Below are positions 18,674 to 27,287 of a DNA stretch of 64,000 nucleotides, one piece after another. The translations under genes were made by a program, and so were the position numbers. Numbering within the stretch: position 1 is the first letter of the stretch; every line of letters begins with the position of its first letter. The notes beneath the pieces are model-generated. The model had not been told where the DNA came from and did not search any database. It worked only from the letters and a program-made list of their open reading frames with translations. The DNA is from Leeuwenhoekiella marinoflava DSM 3653 (GTDB lineage Bacteria > Bacteroidota > Bacteroidia > Flavobacteriales > Flavobacteriaceae), in assembly GCF_900129005.1 (NCBI RefSeq), contig NZ_FQUN01000003.1, positions 248,001-312,000 of the forward strand, in the 5' to 3' direction.

Positions 18674-19158
18674 AAAAACCTTTTTTTTGAATCATTATTA
18701 AAACCGGAGGATGCCGTAAAATACTTTTTTTATAGTTCCTGAACTAGCAGGGGAGATAAGATTTAAGGAACATTATTATTCTAACGGTTTTAATGAGTAA
18801 TCTGTATTAAATCTACCCAGATAATTTTGCTTTAAAATAGTTTGAGGCGTGCAGGGTTTAAGAAGTAAAAATACGAACGATCTATGTAATTCTAATGGCT
18901 ATGAATATACTAGTAAAATCATACAATTCAATTTAATGCATTTTTAGTCTTACAAATCGACTTGAAATATCGCTACAAGGGGTATAAAACGACAATATAA
19001 CCGATTAAATACACTTTTTTATGAAATTTGAATATTGTGTCAAATCAATTTTTAACGATAAAATGCAATTTATAATCGCTGAAATATGTTAAAGTTTATT
19101 GTTTTAGTGTTAAAAAATTCCTTATAATCGATGAACCGCACAAAATAACAGTTTAAGT
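18674..19158. other. Long AT-rich intergenic region, no gene seen
   Basis: This lies between two divergent genes. I found no ORF worth calling (the longest at 19021 has 23 codons), no repeat copy and no RNA gene. It presumably holds the macroglobulin promoter and upstream control sequences of the CAP gene. Confidence 0.6.
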
Positions 19159-19159
19159 G

Positions 19160-19190
19160 TTGTAGGAGTGGAATATCCTACTTATGTTTG
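19160..19190 (+). promoter_or_regulatory. Putative promoter of the CAP gene with palindrome in the spacer
   Basis: A TTG -33 element (19160-19162) is followed after 20 bases by TATGTTTG (19183-19190), a perfect TAnnTTTG -7 box of Bacteroidota. The spacer holds an inverted repeat GTAGGA-N8-TCCTAC (19162-19181), placed where a bound regulator would block or reshape the promoter. Confidence 0.6.
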
Positions 19191-19219
19191 TATCAACATA
19201 ACTCATAAAACCCCAAATC

Positions 19220-19717
19220 ATGAGAACCTTTACTACCAACTTGTTGGCGTTAACATTCGCCGTATTCTTAACTGGCTGTTCACAAGATGAAGAGCTTATG
19301 CAAATCGAAGAAGCAACATTAGAAGTATCTGCAAATCTTACAGTAGAAGAGACTTTTGCAAAAGAAATTCTTGCAGAAGTAAATGTACACCGTTCCAGCA
19401 TTGGTCTTGCTGAGCTTAAACCGAATACAGATTCTAAAGTAAAAGCTACAGAGCACACTAAATATATGGCTACTAAAGGTCAAATTAGCCACGATTATTT
19501 TTTAGAAAGATCAGATTATCTTAAGGCTAAGGGCGCAGGTCGTGTTAGTGAAAATGTAGCTTACGGCTATCGCAACGCTTCAGAAGTGGTCTCTGCTTGG
19601 TTAAAGAGTGAAAGTCACAAGGAAGCTCTTGAAGGAAATTTCACACATAGTGGTATTTCGGTAGTAAAAGATGAGCGTGGAATTGCATTCTTTACGCAGA
19701 TCTTTATTACAAAATAA
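19220..19717 (+). CDS. CAP (SCP-like) domain lipoprotein
   Basis: 165 aa. A signal peptide with lipobox FLTGCS is followed by a CAP/SCP domain (~50-165): EILAEVNVHRSSIGLAEL, the HTKYMATKGQISHD block, GRVSENVAYGYRNASEVVSAW and SHKEALEGNFTHSGI. These match bacterial CAP proteins related to YkwD. Their molecular activity is poorly known; roles proposed in other organisms include lipid binding and proteolysis. Monocistronic, with its own well-formed promoter and a downstream hairpin. Confidence 0.88.
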   Translation: MRTFTTNLLALTFAVFLTGCSQDEELMQIEEATLEVSANLTVEETFAKEILAEVNVHRSSIGLAELKPNTDSKVKATEHTKYMATKGQISHDYFLERSDYLKAKGAGRVSENVAYGYRNASEVVSAWLKSESHKEALEGNFTHSGISVVKDERGIAFFTQIFITK

Positions 19718-19875
19718 AAACCCTAATCTATTTTGATTTACCCAAAATCATAATTGATTATAAGTTCATTTACAATTTTTTAAAATCCCCCATAACCCAG
19801 CGGGTTACAAATCAATAACAATATTCAACATATCACAAAATAGACAGCTTTAAGTTGGTTTTGTTATGTTAGATG

Positions 19876-19895
19876 CAGCAGGCGGGGGCCTGCTG
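19876..19895 (+). terminator. GC-rich hairpin downstream of the CAP gene
   Basis: Perfect 8-bp stem CAGCAGGC-GGGG-GCCTGCTG followed by TTTCGCTTTT. It lies 160 bases after the CAP stop, so the transcript would have a long 3' region. Confidence 0.65.
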
Positions 19896-19938
19896 TTTCG
19901 CTTTTACCTACATTTTGTGGGGATCAATTTTATGAAAG

Positions 19939-19967
19939 TCCCTTTAAGGTCTCATGCCTTTAAGGGA
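19939..19967. terminator. Second hairpin, facing the ABM gene
   Basis: 11-bp stem TCCCTTTAAGG / CCTTTAAGGGA with one mismatch and a 7-nt loop, then a T-rich run. It ends 20 bases before the stop of the convergent gene. Confidence 0.65.
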
Positions 19968-19986
19968 TTTTTCTTTTTTAGATTGA

Positions 19987-20304
19987 TCAGTATTTATTAA
20001 AATGATACTCACGTTCTACTTTACAGACCCTAACGCTATATGCAGAATACCAGTGACGTTTGCCCTTGTTTTGAGCTATTAGATGGTCTGTCTGATTTTT
20101 CCAATTGAGTATGGCTGGTTCATTTTTCCAATAAGAAATGGTAATACCCAGTTCACTACGTGCGTGATCCATTCCCAGATATCCGGGCTGAAGTTTAGCG
20201 AGTTCTTCCATCTGGTTAGCCATTTCGGCGTAGCCGGAATGATGTTCCGTTTGTTTTGAAGTAAAGATTACGGCATAATAACTTTCTTCTTCAGATAACT
20301 GCAT
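19987..20304 (-). CDS. Antibiotic biosynthesis monooxygenase (ABM) family protein
   Basis: 105-aa single-domain protein of the dimeric alpha/beta-barrel fold. YAVIFTSKQTEHHSGYAEM, QPGYLGMDHAR, GITISYWKNEPAILNWK and a C-terminal WYSAYSVRVCKVEREY strand are typical of ABM-domain proteins annotated as heme-degrading or quinol-monooxygenase-like. The actual substrate cannot be read from the sequence. It follows the isoaspartyl peptidase gene by 6 bp, so the two are probably cotranscribed. Confidence 0.8.
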   Translation of the reverse strand: MQLSEEESYYAVIFTSKQTEHHSGYAEMANQMEELAKLQPGYLGMDHARSELGITISYWKNEPAILNWKNQTDHLIAQNKGKRHWYSAYSVRVCKVEREYHFNKY

Positions 20305-20310
20305 AGTTGC

Positions 20311-21372
20311 TTAATTCTCGTTTTCTTCGTAAATACCTAAAGTCAACTCACCTTGATCATTCATGTAAGCGCGATACATTCCTTTGGTGTTAAACTCCAT
20401 TGAAGGGTTTCCGTAGTGGTCTAAAGCGACAATACCGCCGGTTCCGCCCAGTTTCGTTAGTTTTTCCTGAATGACATTTCGAGTCGCATCAGTAAGTGTT
20501 TTTTTAGCATATTCCATTTGCGCGCTGATGTCATAGGCAACCTGGCCGCGTATAAAATATTCGCCCCATCCGGTTGAAGAAACACCACAAGTGGTGTTGT
20601 TTGCATACGTCCCCGAGCCGATAATTGGCGAATCTCCTATACGGTTGTAGCGCTTGTTGGTCATTCCGCCAGTAGAAGTCCCGGCGGCTAAGTTTCCATT
20701 TTTATCAAGCGCAACACAGCCTACGGTTCCAAATTTTTCATCTTTAATAAAAGGATCATAAAAAGCGGCTGCTTTACTGATACTGTCTTGCTTTTCACGT
20801 TCTAATATGCGTTGTAGCGAATTGTATCTTTTTTCAGTAAAAAAATAGGATGGATCTACCTGCTCTATTCCTTTTTCTTTAGCAAAAGCCTCAGCACCTT
20901 TACCGCTAAGAAGCACATGTTCTGAGTTGGTCATCACCTCATAAGCAAGATTTATAGGGTTTTTCACATTAGTTACCCCGGCAATGGCCCCGGCGTTTAA
21001 CGTCTTACCATCCATAATAGAAGCGTCTAGTTCGTTTTTGCCATCATGGGTAAATACAGCGCCTTTAGCCGAATTAAACAGCGGCGAATTTTCCATCACA
21101 TTTATGGTGCGTTGCACAGCTTCAAGGCTGGTGCCACCATTTTCAAGAATTTTATGGCCTGTTTGTATTGCTTCAGTAAGCTTTGCTTTATAGGCTTTTT
21201 CTAAAGAATCGGTCATATTTTCTTTCAGAATCGTGCCGGCTCCGCCGTGAATGATTATGGCAAACTTCTGTTGTTTTGGAGTGTCTTGAGGAGTTTTAGT
21301 AGTGTGTGTAGCATTCTGTTTACACGAGATGATTAAAAAACCAAAAAGCAATAGGGAATAAAAAGTCTTCAT
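20311..21372 (-). CDS. Isoaspartyl peptidase / L-asparaginase (Ntn hydrolase), lipoprotein
   Basis: 353 aa. Removes beta-aspartyl (isoaspartyl) residues from peptides and can hydrolyse asparagine. The precursor is cleaved autocatalytically before the nucleophile Thr, here Thr 216 in FGTVGCVALDKNG; GTSTGGMTNKRYNRIGDSP and GSGTYANN form the substrate pocket. FAIIIHGGAGT marks the start of the alpha subunit. An N-terminal signal with lipobox LIISCK makes this an envelope protein, probably processing damaged peptides outside the cytosol. First gene of a pair with the ABM protein. Confidence 0.93.
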   Translation of the reverse strand: MKTFYSLLLFGFLIISCKQNATHTTKTPQDTPKQQKFAIIIHGGAGTILKENMTDSLEKAYKAKLTEAIQTGHKILENGGTSLEAVQRTINVMENSPLFNSAKGAVFTHDGKNELDASIMDGKTLNAGAIAGVTNVKNPINLAYEVMTNSEHVLLSGKGAEAFAKEKGIEQVDPSYFFTEKRYNSLQRILEREKQDSISKAAAFYDPFIKDEKFGTVGCVALDKNGNLAAGTSTGGMTNKRYNRIGDSPIIGSGTYANNTTCGVSSTGWGEYFIRGQVAYDISAQMEYAKKTLTDATRNVIQEKLTKLGGTGGIVALDHYGNPSMEFNTKGMYRAYMNDQGELTLGIYEENEN

Positions 21373-21512
21373 AAAGTGAATTTTGAACTTCTAAAATACA
21401 GAAAAAGCAGCGGTGTAACCTATAAAGAGCGGACATTTAAAGATCAATTTTCGGGCTAAAGAATATTTTTTGCCGTAGCATAAAATTGTAATTTTAGCCT
21501 AAACATGTTATT

Positions 21513-22046
21513 ATGGCAATTTCAAAACCGTTTAACCTCACGCAATGGGTTGAAGATAACCGAGATTTATTAAAACCGCCGGTAGGAAATAAAAATTTGT
21601 ACAAAGATGCAGGCGATTATATTGTGATGGTGGTTGCCGGGCCAAATGCCCGAAAAGATTATCATTATAACGAAACCGAAGAGTTATTTTTCCAGTTAGA
21701 AGGCGAGATTGAAGTGCATGTACAGGATGAAGGAGAAAAGCGTACAATGAAACTGGGGCCTGGCGATATGTATTTACACCCGGCAAAAGTACCACATTCA
21801 CCGGTGCGAAATCCAGGGTCGATAGGCCTTGTGATTGAACGAAAACGCGCAGACTTGGACGGTAAAGACGGCTTGATGTGGTTTTGTGATAACTGCAATC
21901 ATAAATTGTATGAAGTTTATTTTCCGCTAAATGATATTGAAAAAGACTTTTTGAAACATTTTAAAGACTTCTACAGAAGTGAAGATTTGCGTACGTGCGA
22001 GAATTGCGGTACGGTAATGGAAACTGATCCTCGTTTTACGGATTAA
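21513..22046 (+). CDS. nbaC: 3-Hydroxyanthranilate 3,4-dioxygenase
   Basis: 177 aa. Opens the ring of 3-hydroxyanthranilate to aminocarboxymuconate semialdehyde, the quinolinate precursor, in the kynurenine route. The cupin Fe(II) ligands are His51, Glu57 and His95 (DYHYNETEE, KVPHSPV), and a rubredoxin-like second metal site uses Cys125/Cys128 and Cys162/Cys165. Both the spacing and the numbering match the characterised Cupriavidus enzyme. Monocistronic, closed by a hairpin. No other kynurenine-pathway gene lies within the window. Confidence 0.95.
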   Translation: MAISKPFNLTQWVEDNRDLLKPPVGNKNLYKDAGDYIVMVVAGPNARKDYHYNETEELFFQLEGEIEVHVQDEGEKRTMKLGPGDMYLHPAKVPHSPVRNPGSIGLVIERKRADLDGKDGLMWFCDNCNHKLYEVYFPLNDIEKDFLKHFKDFYRSEDLRTCENCGTVMETDPRFTD

Positions 22047-22066
22047 GTTTTATGAAATAATCAACT

Positions 22067-22092
22067 AAAAGTGTGCTACATGGCGCACTTTT
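22067..22092 (+). terminator. Terminator of the dioxygenase gene
   Basis: 10-bp stem AAAAGTGTGC / GCGCACTTTT with one G-T pair and loop TACATG, followed by a T run. Confidence 0.85.
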
Positions 22093-22187
22093 TTTATTGC
22101 GAATATGCTAAATAATACTTTAGAAGCCTTTTGAGATTTATTAACTTCGAAAGGTTTAAAATATAATTCTAAGAAAACTACAATATA

Positions 22188-23741
22188 ATGGCAAATACCC
22201 GCAACAATACAGCAATCGCTGAAACTTTAAAAGCACTAGAGATCACTTCTGAAAATGCCGGGACTTCTACTGGTGCAAAAACGATGAATGCTGGTGCAGT
22301 GATCCATTCGGTTTCACCGGTTGATGGCGAGGTCATTGCCAGTGTTACGCAAACCACATCAGAAGAATACGAGCAAGTGATGCAAACTGCGGCAGAAGCG
22401 TTTAAAGTTTGGCGAACGATGCCGGCACCACAGCGTGGAGAGATTGTGCGTCAGTTTAATGAAGAATTGCGCAGCTTAAAAGAGCCTTTAGGAAAATTGG
22501 TTTCTTATGAGATGGGTAAAAGCTATCAAGAAGGTTTAGGCGAAGTACAGGAGATGATAGATATCTGCGATTTTGCTGTTGGGCTTTCACGTCAATTGCA
22601 CGGCTTGACGATGCATTCTGAGCGTCCCGGGCATCGTATGTATGAGCAATACCATCCGCTGGGAATTGTAGGAATTATTTCAGCGTTTAATTTTCCCGTT
22701 GCCGTATGGAGTTGGAACACAGCATTGGCTTGGGTTTGTGGAGATGTGTGCATCTGGAAACCTTCAGAAAAAACACCTTTAACAGGAATTGCCTGTCAAA
22801 AGATTGCAGCTCGCATTTTTTCAAAAAATAATTTGCCAGAGGGAATTTCGTGTTTAATAAATGGCGATTATAAAGTTGGTGAATTGATGACTCAAGATGA
22901 GCGCGTTCCGCTAATATCTGCTACGGGTTCAACGCGAATGGGAAAACAAGTTGCGCAAACTGTAGGAGGTCGTTTGGGTAAGTCACTTTTAGAATTAGGT
23001 GGAAACAATGCAATAATTGTTACGCCAGATTCAGACTTAAAAATGACAGTAATCGGGGCAGTTTTTGGTGCTGTAGGAACCGCCGGACAGCGCTGTACAT
23101 CAACCCGAAGATTAATCATTCACGAAAGCATTTATGATAAAGTTACAAATGCGGTTGTAGATGCTTACAAGCAATTGCGCATAGGGAATCCGCTGGATGA
23201 AAACAACCATGTAGGTCCTGTTATTGATAAAGAAGCGGTTAAAAATTACCAAAATGCCTTAGAAAAAGTAGTTGCTGAAGGTGGTAAAATTTTAGTTGAA
23301 GGTGGGGTTCTCGAAGGGGAAGGTTATGAAAGCGGTTGCTATGTAAAGCCTGCCATTGCAGAAGCTGAAAATCATTTTGAGATTGTACAACATGAGACCT
23401 TTGCACCGGTACTTTATATTATGAAATACAGCGGTGATGTAGCAAATGCTATTGAATTGCAAAACGGAGTGCGACAAGGACTTTCTTCTGCAATTATGAC
23501 TAATAACCTACGTGAAGCAGAACGTTTCTTAAGTGTTGCGGGTAGTGATTGTGGGATTGCAAACGTAAATATAGGTACCAGCGGTGCGGAAATAGGAGGA
23601 GCTTTTGGTGGAGAAAAAGAAACCGGTGGTGGTCGTGAGAGTGGCTCTGATGCCTGGAAGGTTTATATGCGTCGCCAGACTAATACGATTAATTACACAA
23701 CCCAGCTTCCGCTGGCGCAGGGGATCAAGTTTGATTTGTAG
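22188..23741 (+). CDS. ALDH7-family aldehyde dehydrogenase (antiquitin-like)
   Basis: 517 aa. NAD-dependent oxidation of a semialdehyde to the acid. The sequence follows the antiquitin/AmaB group, whose members oxidise alpha-aminoadipate semialdehyde in lysine breakdown. Evidence: [32 protein letters not shown], the glutamate motif LLELGGNNA, the catalytic Cys in [12 protein letters not shown], and a C-terminal [19 protein letters not shown]. The adjacent 3-hydroxyanthranilate dioxygenase raises the possibility of a muconate-semialdehyde substrate, but family resemblance favours lysine catabolism. A separate hairpin lies between the two genes, so they need not be cotranscribed. Confidence 0.9.
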   Translation: MANTRNNTAIAETLKALEITSENAGTSTGAKTMNAGAVIHSVSPVDGEVIASVTQTTSEEYEQVMQTAAEAFKVWRTMPAPQRGEIVRQFNEELRSLKEPLGKLVSYEMGKSYQEGLGEVQEMIDICDFAVGLSRQLHGLTMHSERPGHRMYEQYHPLGIVGIISAFNFPVAVWSWNTALAWVCGDVCIWKPSEKTPLTGIACQKIAARIFSKNNLPEGISCLINGDYKVGELMTQDERVPLISATGSTRMGKQVAQTVGGRLGKSLLELGGNNAIIVTPDSDLKMTVIGAVFGAVGTAGQRCTSTRRLIIHESIYDKVTNAVVDAYKQLRIGNPLDENNHVGPVIDKEAVKNYQNALEKVVAEGGKILVEGGVLEGEGYESGCYVKPAIAEAENHFEIVQHETFAPVLYIMKYSGDVANAIELQNGVRQGLSSAIMTNNLREAERFLSVAGSDCGIANVNIGTSGAEIGGAFGGEKETGGGRESGSDAWKVYMRRQTNTINYTTQLPLAQGIKFDL

Positions 23742-23766
23742 CAGTTGGTCAAAATAGTAAAGAATA

Positions 23767-23794
23767 AAAAGGGTTACTTTTAAGTGACTCTTTT
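23767..23794. terminator. Bidirectional terminator
   Basis: 11-bp stem AAAAGGGTTAC / GTGACTCTTTT with two G-T pairs and a 6-nt loop. It touches the stop codon of the convergent zinc-ribbon gene. Confidence 0.75.
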
Positions 23795-24886
23795 TTATTG
23801 AGCAAATAAATAAACCAAAACAAAAAGTAAAAGACCAGCTAATACTGCTAAGAAAATCTTCCAGAAAGAATACGGTCTTTTGCCTGAGATGCTTCCGTTT
23901 TCACCATTTACAAAAAAGCTGTAGCTTTTGTTTTTATAGCGATAGGCGCTAATATAAACCGGAAGCAAAATGTGTTTAAAAGTTTCTTCTTTAAGATTTA
24001 TATTGAGGTTGTTTATGCGTTGTTCATCACCGCCAATGTCTCTTCTCGCCCAAGTGTTTGCAATACGACGCATTTCTTCCTGAGATTCAAGATGACCATC
24101 ATTTAAGGGAATCGTATATTTTTCGGTCACAAAACCAGCGAGAAAACTACTTTCAAAAGGTTGTAGTTTTTTCAGGTTCCATAGTGCGACCTCACGCGGA
24201 ACTTTACCGGTATGTTGTTTAGATGCATTGATCAGCGTGTCATCTACAAACCCCTGAATGTTTCCGTTTACAGGTATCCATCTGGTTTTGCGCACACGTC
24301 GGGTCTGTCTTCTTCCATTACTGTCTTTATAAGACTGTGTCTCGTAATAATAATCGCCTCGTGCACCGCTGTATTTTCCGTAAAGTTGGGCGTCAAACGT
24401 CCAATAGGGTAAATACAAACCTTTTGTAAATTGTGGATCTAGTGTTGCTTTTTGTAAGTCATCAGGAGCCCACCATAAACCTTTTACCCATTTTTTGAAG
24501 CGCAGTATCGCTTCATCTTGTGTAAGCTGAAATGGCAAAACTGCTCCGGGAAGAATCCATTGTTCTGTTTTGATGTCTTCTCGTATAAGAGGTGTGCCGC
24601 AATACACACAATGTAACGATTTATAATTTTCTTCTACATGCTGATTTGCACCGCAATTTTTACAGTTTAAAATGCTGATTTCTTCACTGTTTACCTGCGC
24701 CCCCTGATCTTTTAAATACTGTCTTAATGGAAGTTCTTTTATAGGATCTGTATCAAGATCTATTTTCTCCTGATGGCCACAATATTCACAAGTAACCGTT
24801 GTGGTACCGGGTTTGTATTTAAGTTCGGCACCACAATTTTTACAGGCTTTTTTTAGTTCAGATTTTTTGATTACAGGTTCAGACAA
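23795..24886 (-). CDS. Double zinc-ribbon protein with C-terminal membrane anchor
   Basis: 363 aa. Two zinc ribbons open the protein: CKNCGAELKYK...CEYCGH (Cys 16/19/34/37) and CKNCGANQH...CVYCGT. A central beta-rich domain with paired aromatic residues (YLPYWTFDAQLYGKYSGARG) follows, and one transmembrane helix ends the protein (FLAVLAGLLLFVLVYLF). The layout resembles Bacillus subtilis YdjG, encoded beside the SPFH protein YdjI in the pspA operon; the same pairing occurs here, 18 bp downstream of an SPFH gene. A role in membrane stress or protein recruitment is inferred; no enzymatic activity is evident. Confidence 0.8.
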   Translation of the reverse strand: MSEPVIKKSELKKACKNCGAELKYKPGTTTVTCEYCGHQEKIDLDTDPIKELPLRQYLKDQGAQVNSEEISILNCKNCGANQHVEENYKSLHCVYCGTPLIREDIKTEQWILPGAVLPFQLTQDEAILRFKKWVKGLWWAPDDLQKATLDPQFTKGLYLPYWTFDAQLYGKYSGARGDYYYETQSYKDSNGRRQTRRVRKTRWIPVNGNIQGFVDDTLINASKQHTGKVPREVALWNLKKLQPFESSFLAGFVTEKYTIPLNDGHLESQEEMRRIANTWARRDIGGDEQRINNLNINLKEETFKHILLPVYISAYRYKNKSYSFFVNGENGSISGKRPYSFWKIFLAVLAGLLLFVLVYLFAQ

Positions 24887-24904
24887 TGTAATAGAAGCTT
24901 AAGA

Positions 24905-26026
24905 TTATTGTCCAGGTAAAGGTGGAGGTGTGTTTCCGCCTAAGAAGGATTTTAATTCTTCAACCTCCTGAAGCGCTTTCCATTCGCTCATTCCTTGTTT
25001 CCAGATCAATGAATTTCTATTGATGGTGCGTGAAGCAAACAATGCTTGAAGTTGGTCAAAGCCTACAGGTCCTTGCTGTTGATTGTTACTGGCGTAATAA
25101 TATTGTGTTGCAACGGGCATAGGCGGTGGTGTTGCTGCGGCCTGTGGTTGCTGTGCTTGTGGCTTGCTCATCGCATTACCCATTTGTTGTGCAAGGGCAA
25201 AGCCCATTCCCATTCCCATACCTGCACCAGCAGTTCCGCCTTCATTATTAGCAGCAGCTTCAATAGCTTTTGCCGTTTTAAACTTGGTCAACTTATCAAG
25301 ATCTAACTTGTCAATACGGCTGTATTCAAAGATCTCTTTTTTGAGTTCTTCGGGCATAGAGACATTTTCGATATAGAATTTCTCTAAGGAAATCCCTACC
25401 GAAGTAAACTCTGGCTGCATCACTTCTTTACACGTCTCAGAAAGCTCTGTAGTATTTGCTGCGTATAATTCTATAGGAAGATTGGCTTCACCAACTGTAT
25501 TTGTAAATCGAGTAGCGATCAAGCTTTTTAAATGCTCGTTGATCTCAAAGTTGGTAAAGTTTGCATCAGTACCTACAATGTCTTTGATGAATTTACCGGC
25601 ATCGCTGATGCGAAATGCATAGGTCCCAAAAGCTCTGATTTCTACTAAACCAAAACGATCGTCACTTAGCGTGATCGGATTTTTTGTTCCCCATTTTTCA
25701 TCGGTAAATAAGTGGGTGTTAATAAAATAAACTTCGGCTTTAAATGGACTATCAAAACCGTATTTCCAACCTTTTAGTGTTGTAAGAATGGGTAGGTTTT
25801 GAGTATTTAGCGTATATGTTCCGGGATTAAAAACATCTGCCAGCTGACCTTCGTTTATAAAAACAGCGGTTTGTCCCTCACGTACGATGAGTTTTGCATT
25901 GTTTTTAATTTCGTTTTGATAACGTTCAAAACGGTGTGCGATGGTATTATCTGTATAATCCAGCCATTCGATGATGTCAATAAACTCGTGGCTTAGCTTT
26001 TCTTTTATTGTGTCAAATATTCCCAT
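24905..26026 (-). CDS. SPFH (band-7-like) protein with C-terminal GYF_2 domain
   Basis: 373 aa. Residues ~25-250 form the SPFH domain of the YdjI/virion-core type (VREGQTAVFINEGQLADVF, FGTYAFRISDAGKF, SVGISLEKFYIENVSMP). A Gly/Met-rich stretch and a Gln/Pro-rich linker (~262-308) follow. A GYF_2 domain ends the protein (QQGPVGFDQLQALFASRTI, WKQGMSEWKAL), a fold that binds proline-rich peptides. It lacks an obvious membrane helix, so it probably binds the membrane face peripherally. It heads a pair with the zinc-ribbon protein; the DUF2059 gene lies 37 bp upstream on the same strand. Confidence 0.88.
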   Translation of the reverse strand: MGIFDTIKEKLSHEFIDIIEWLDYTDNTIAHRFERYQNEIKNNAKLIVREGQTAVFINEGQLADVFNPGTYTLNTQNLPILTTLKGWKYGFDSPFKAEVYFINTHLFTDEKWGTKNPITLSDDRFGLVEIRAFGTYAFRISDAGKFIKDIVGTDANFTNFEINEHLKSLIATRFTNTVGEANLPIELYAANTTELSETCKEVMQPEFTSVGISLEKFYIENVSMPEELKKEIFEYSRIDKLDLDKLTKFKTAKAIEAAANNEGGTAGAGMGMGMGFALAQQMGNAMSKPQAQQPQAAATPPPMPVATQYYYASNNQQQGPVGFDQLQALFASRTINRNSLIWKQGMSEWKALQEVEELKSFLGGNTPPPLPGQ

Positions 26027-26063
26027 AATCTATATTTTTTAAGGCTGAACTTATTTTTGCTTA

Positions 26064-26498
26064 TTAATACCCTTTCTCCTGTAGTTTGCTCATTACTTCC
26101 TGGCCAAGTTTCATTCCCCATTGTTGTCCTACCTGCATAGATTCTTGAGTAATTGCTGGTGTTTTTTCGGCAAATTTTTGACCTATTGGAGTTTGGTAAA
26201 AACCGATTATAGCTTGCAAATCAGATTGAGTTAGACTTTTTTTGTACACCGGCGTTAGCATTTCGGCTAAGTCGTCTATAGAAGTTTTACTGAATGAACT
26301 TTCAAGCTCTCCCCAAACTTCATCAGGAACACCAGGTTTTTGCTGCTTATACATATTAAAAACCTGTTTAATTGCTACTTGAAAAGTACCCATACTCCCA
26401 GATGCAACCAGCGTGTCTTTATACGGGTCTGCTTCTTGAGCTTGAATAGTGAATGTGAAACTTGTAATGAGTAGGGCAGTAAAAATCAGTTTTTTCAT
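26064..26498 (-). CDS. Exported DUF2059 protein
   Basis: 144 aa with a Sec signal peptide (FTALLITSFTFTIQAQ). The body (SIDDLAEMLTPVYKKSLTQS, then AIIGFYQTPIGQKFAEKTP) is the DUF2059 helical domain: a conserved FYxTPxGxK motif occurs in periplasmic proteins of many Gram-negatives. No biochemical role is established. It is on the same strand as the SPFH and zinc-ribbon genes with short gaps, and may be part of the same envelope unit. Confidence 0.85.
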   Translation of the reverse strand: MKKLIFTALLITSFTFTIQAQEADPYKDTLVASGSMGTFQVAIKQVFNMYKQQKPGVPDEVWGELESSFSKTSIDDLAEMLTPVYKKSLTQSDLQAIIGFYQTPIGQKFAEKTPAITQESMQVGQQWGMKLGQEVMSKLQEKGY

Positions 26499-26558
26499 GA
26501 TATGTTTTTAGGTTTCAAATTGTTAGTAGCCAAAATGCTGTAATTGTTTCAAATTATT

Positions 26559-27287
26559 TTAATTACGTCCATTTTCATCAGGATATAAGGTATAAACCGG
26601 ATCGCTTTGCCAAAACTCTTTAGTATCTACGTCAATTATTGAGAGCGCTCCTTTAAATGCCGCACCGGTATCTATATTCCAAACGTTTGCCATCTGCGTG
26701 GGTTTGTCTTTTGCGATGCGTGTGACAGGCGTATGCCCTATGTAAATCTCTTTGTGATGTGTTAAGCGTTTCGGGTAAAAAGGATCGTCTTTTTTAATTT
26801 TTTTATCTAGGCTAACAGCCATTTCCCAAAACGTTCGATCCCAATAAAAAGCAGTGCTGTGATGTTCATGTTCCGGTCCGTTATGATTTTGAAATCCTGC
26901 GTGAACAAACATTCTGTTTTGATCATCAATATGATAATTCAATAAAGCTTCATAAAAGGTTATGTGTGCTTTGCGATCTTCTTCGGTCAGCTTGTTATAA
27001 GATTCTATAGTGCTTCTACCACCGTGATTGAGCCAGACTTCATTGAGGTCGTTCTTTTTTAACCAATTGTATGTAAGCTCATCGTGATTACCTTTTATAA
27101 AGATGCAGTTCTGTTTTCGGACCAGATCGATTAAAAAAGAGACTGTTTCTGCGCTTTCGCTCCATCCGTCAACATAATCTCCTAAAAAAATTAGCGTGTC
27201 TTCTGTTGTAACATTTGCCCGACCTAGAACTTGTTTTAGGCCCTTTAGTCCGCCGTGAATATCACCTATAGCTAATGTGCGTGTCAT
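26559..27287 (-). CDS. PPP-type metallophosphatase (serine/threonine phosphatase or Ap4A hydrolase-like)
   Basis: 242 aa. The full metal-site series is present: GDIHGGLKGL at residues 7-16, GDYVDGWSES, IKGNHDE, then IGHTP and a C-terminal WNIDTGAAFKGALSIID. It resembles the bacterial PPP family (PrpA/ApaH), which remove phosphate from proteins or cleave dinucleoside polyphosphates; sequence alone does not decide. The start codon overlaps the stop of the AlbA_2-domain gene by four bases (ATGA), so the phosphatase is probably made only together with that protein. Confidence 0.9.
   Translation of the reverse strand: MTRTLAIGDIHGGLKGLKQVLGRANVTTEDTLIFLGDYVDGWSESAETVSFLIDLVRKQNCIFIKGNHDELTYNWLKKNDLNEVWLNHGGRSTIESYNKLTEEDRKAHITFYEALLNYHIDDQNRMFVHAGFQNHNGPEHEHHSTAFYWDRTFWEMAVSLDKKIKKDDPFYPKRLTHHKEIYIGHTPVTRIAKDKPTQMANVWNIDTGAAFKGALSIIDVDTKEFWQSDPVYTLYPDENGRN

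Noticed and set aside
19021-19092. 23-codon ORF in the 18674-19219 gap
   Set aside because: Too short and AT-rich, with no promoter or likeness.
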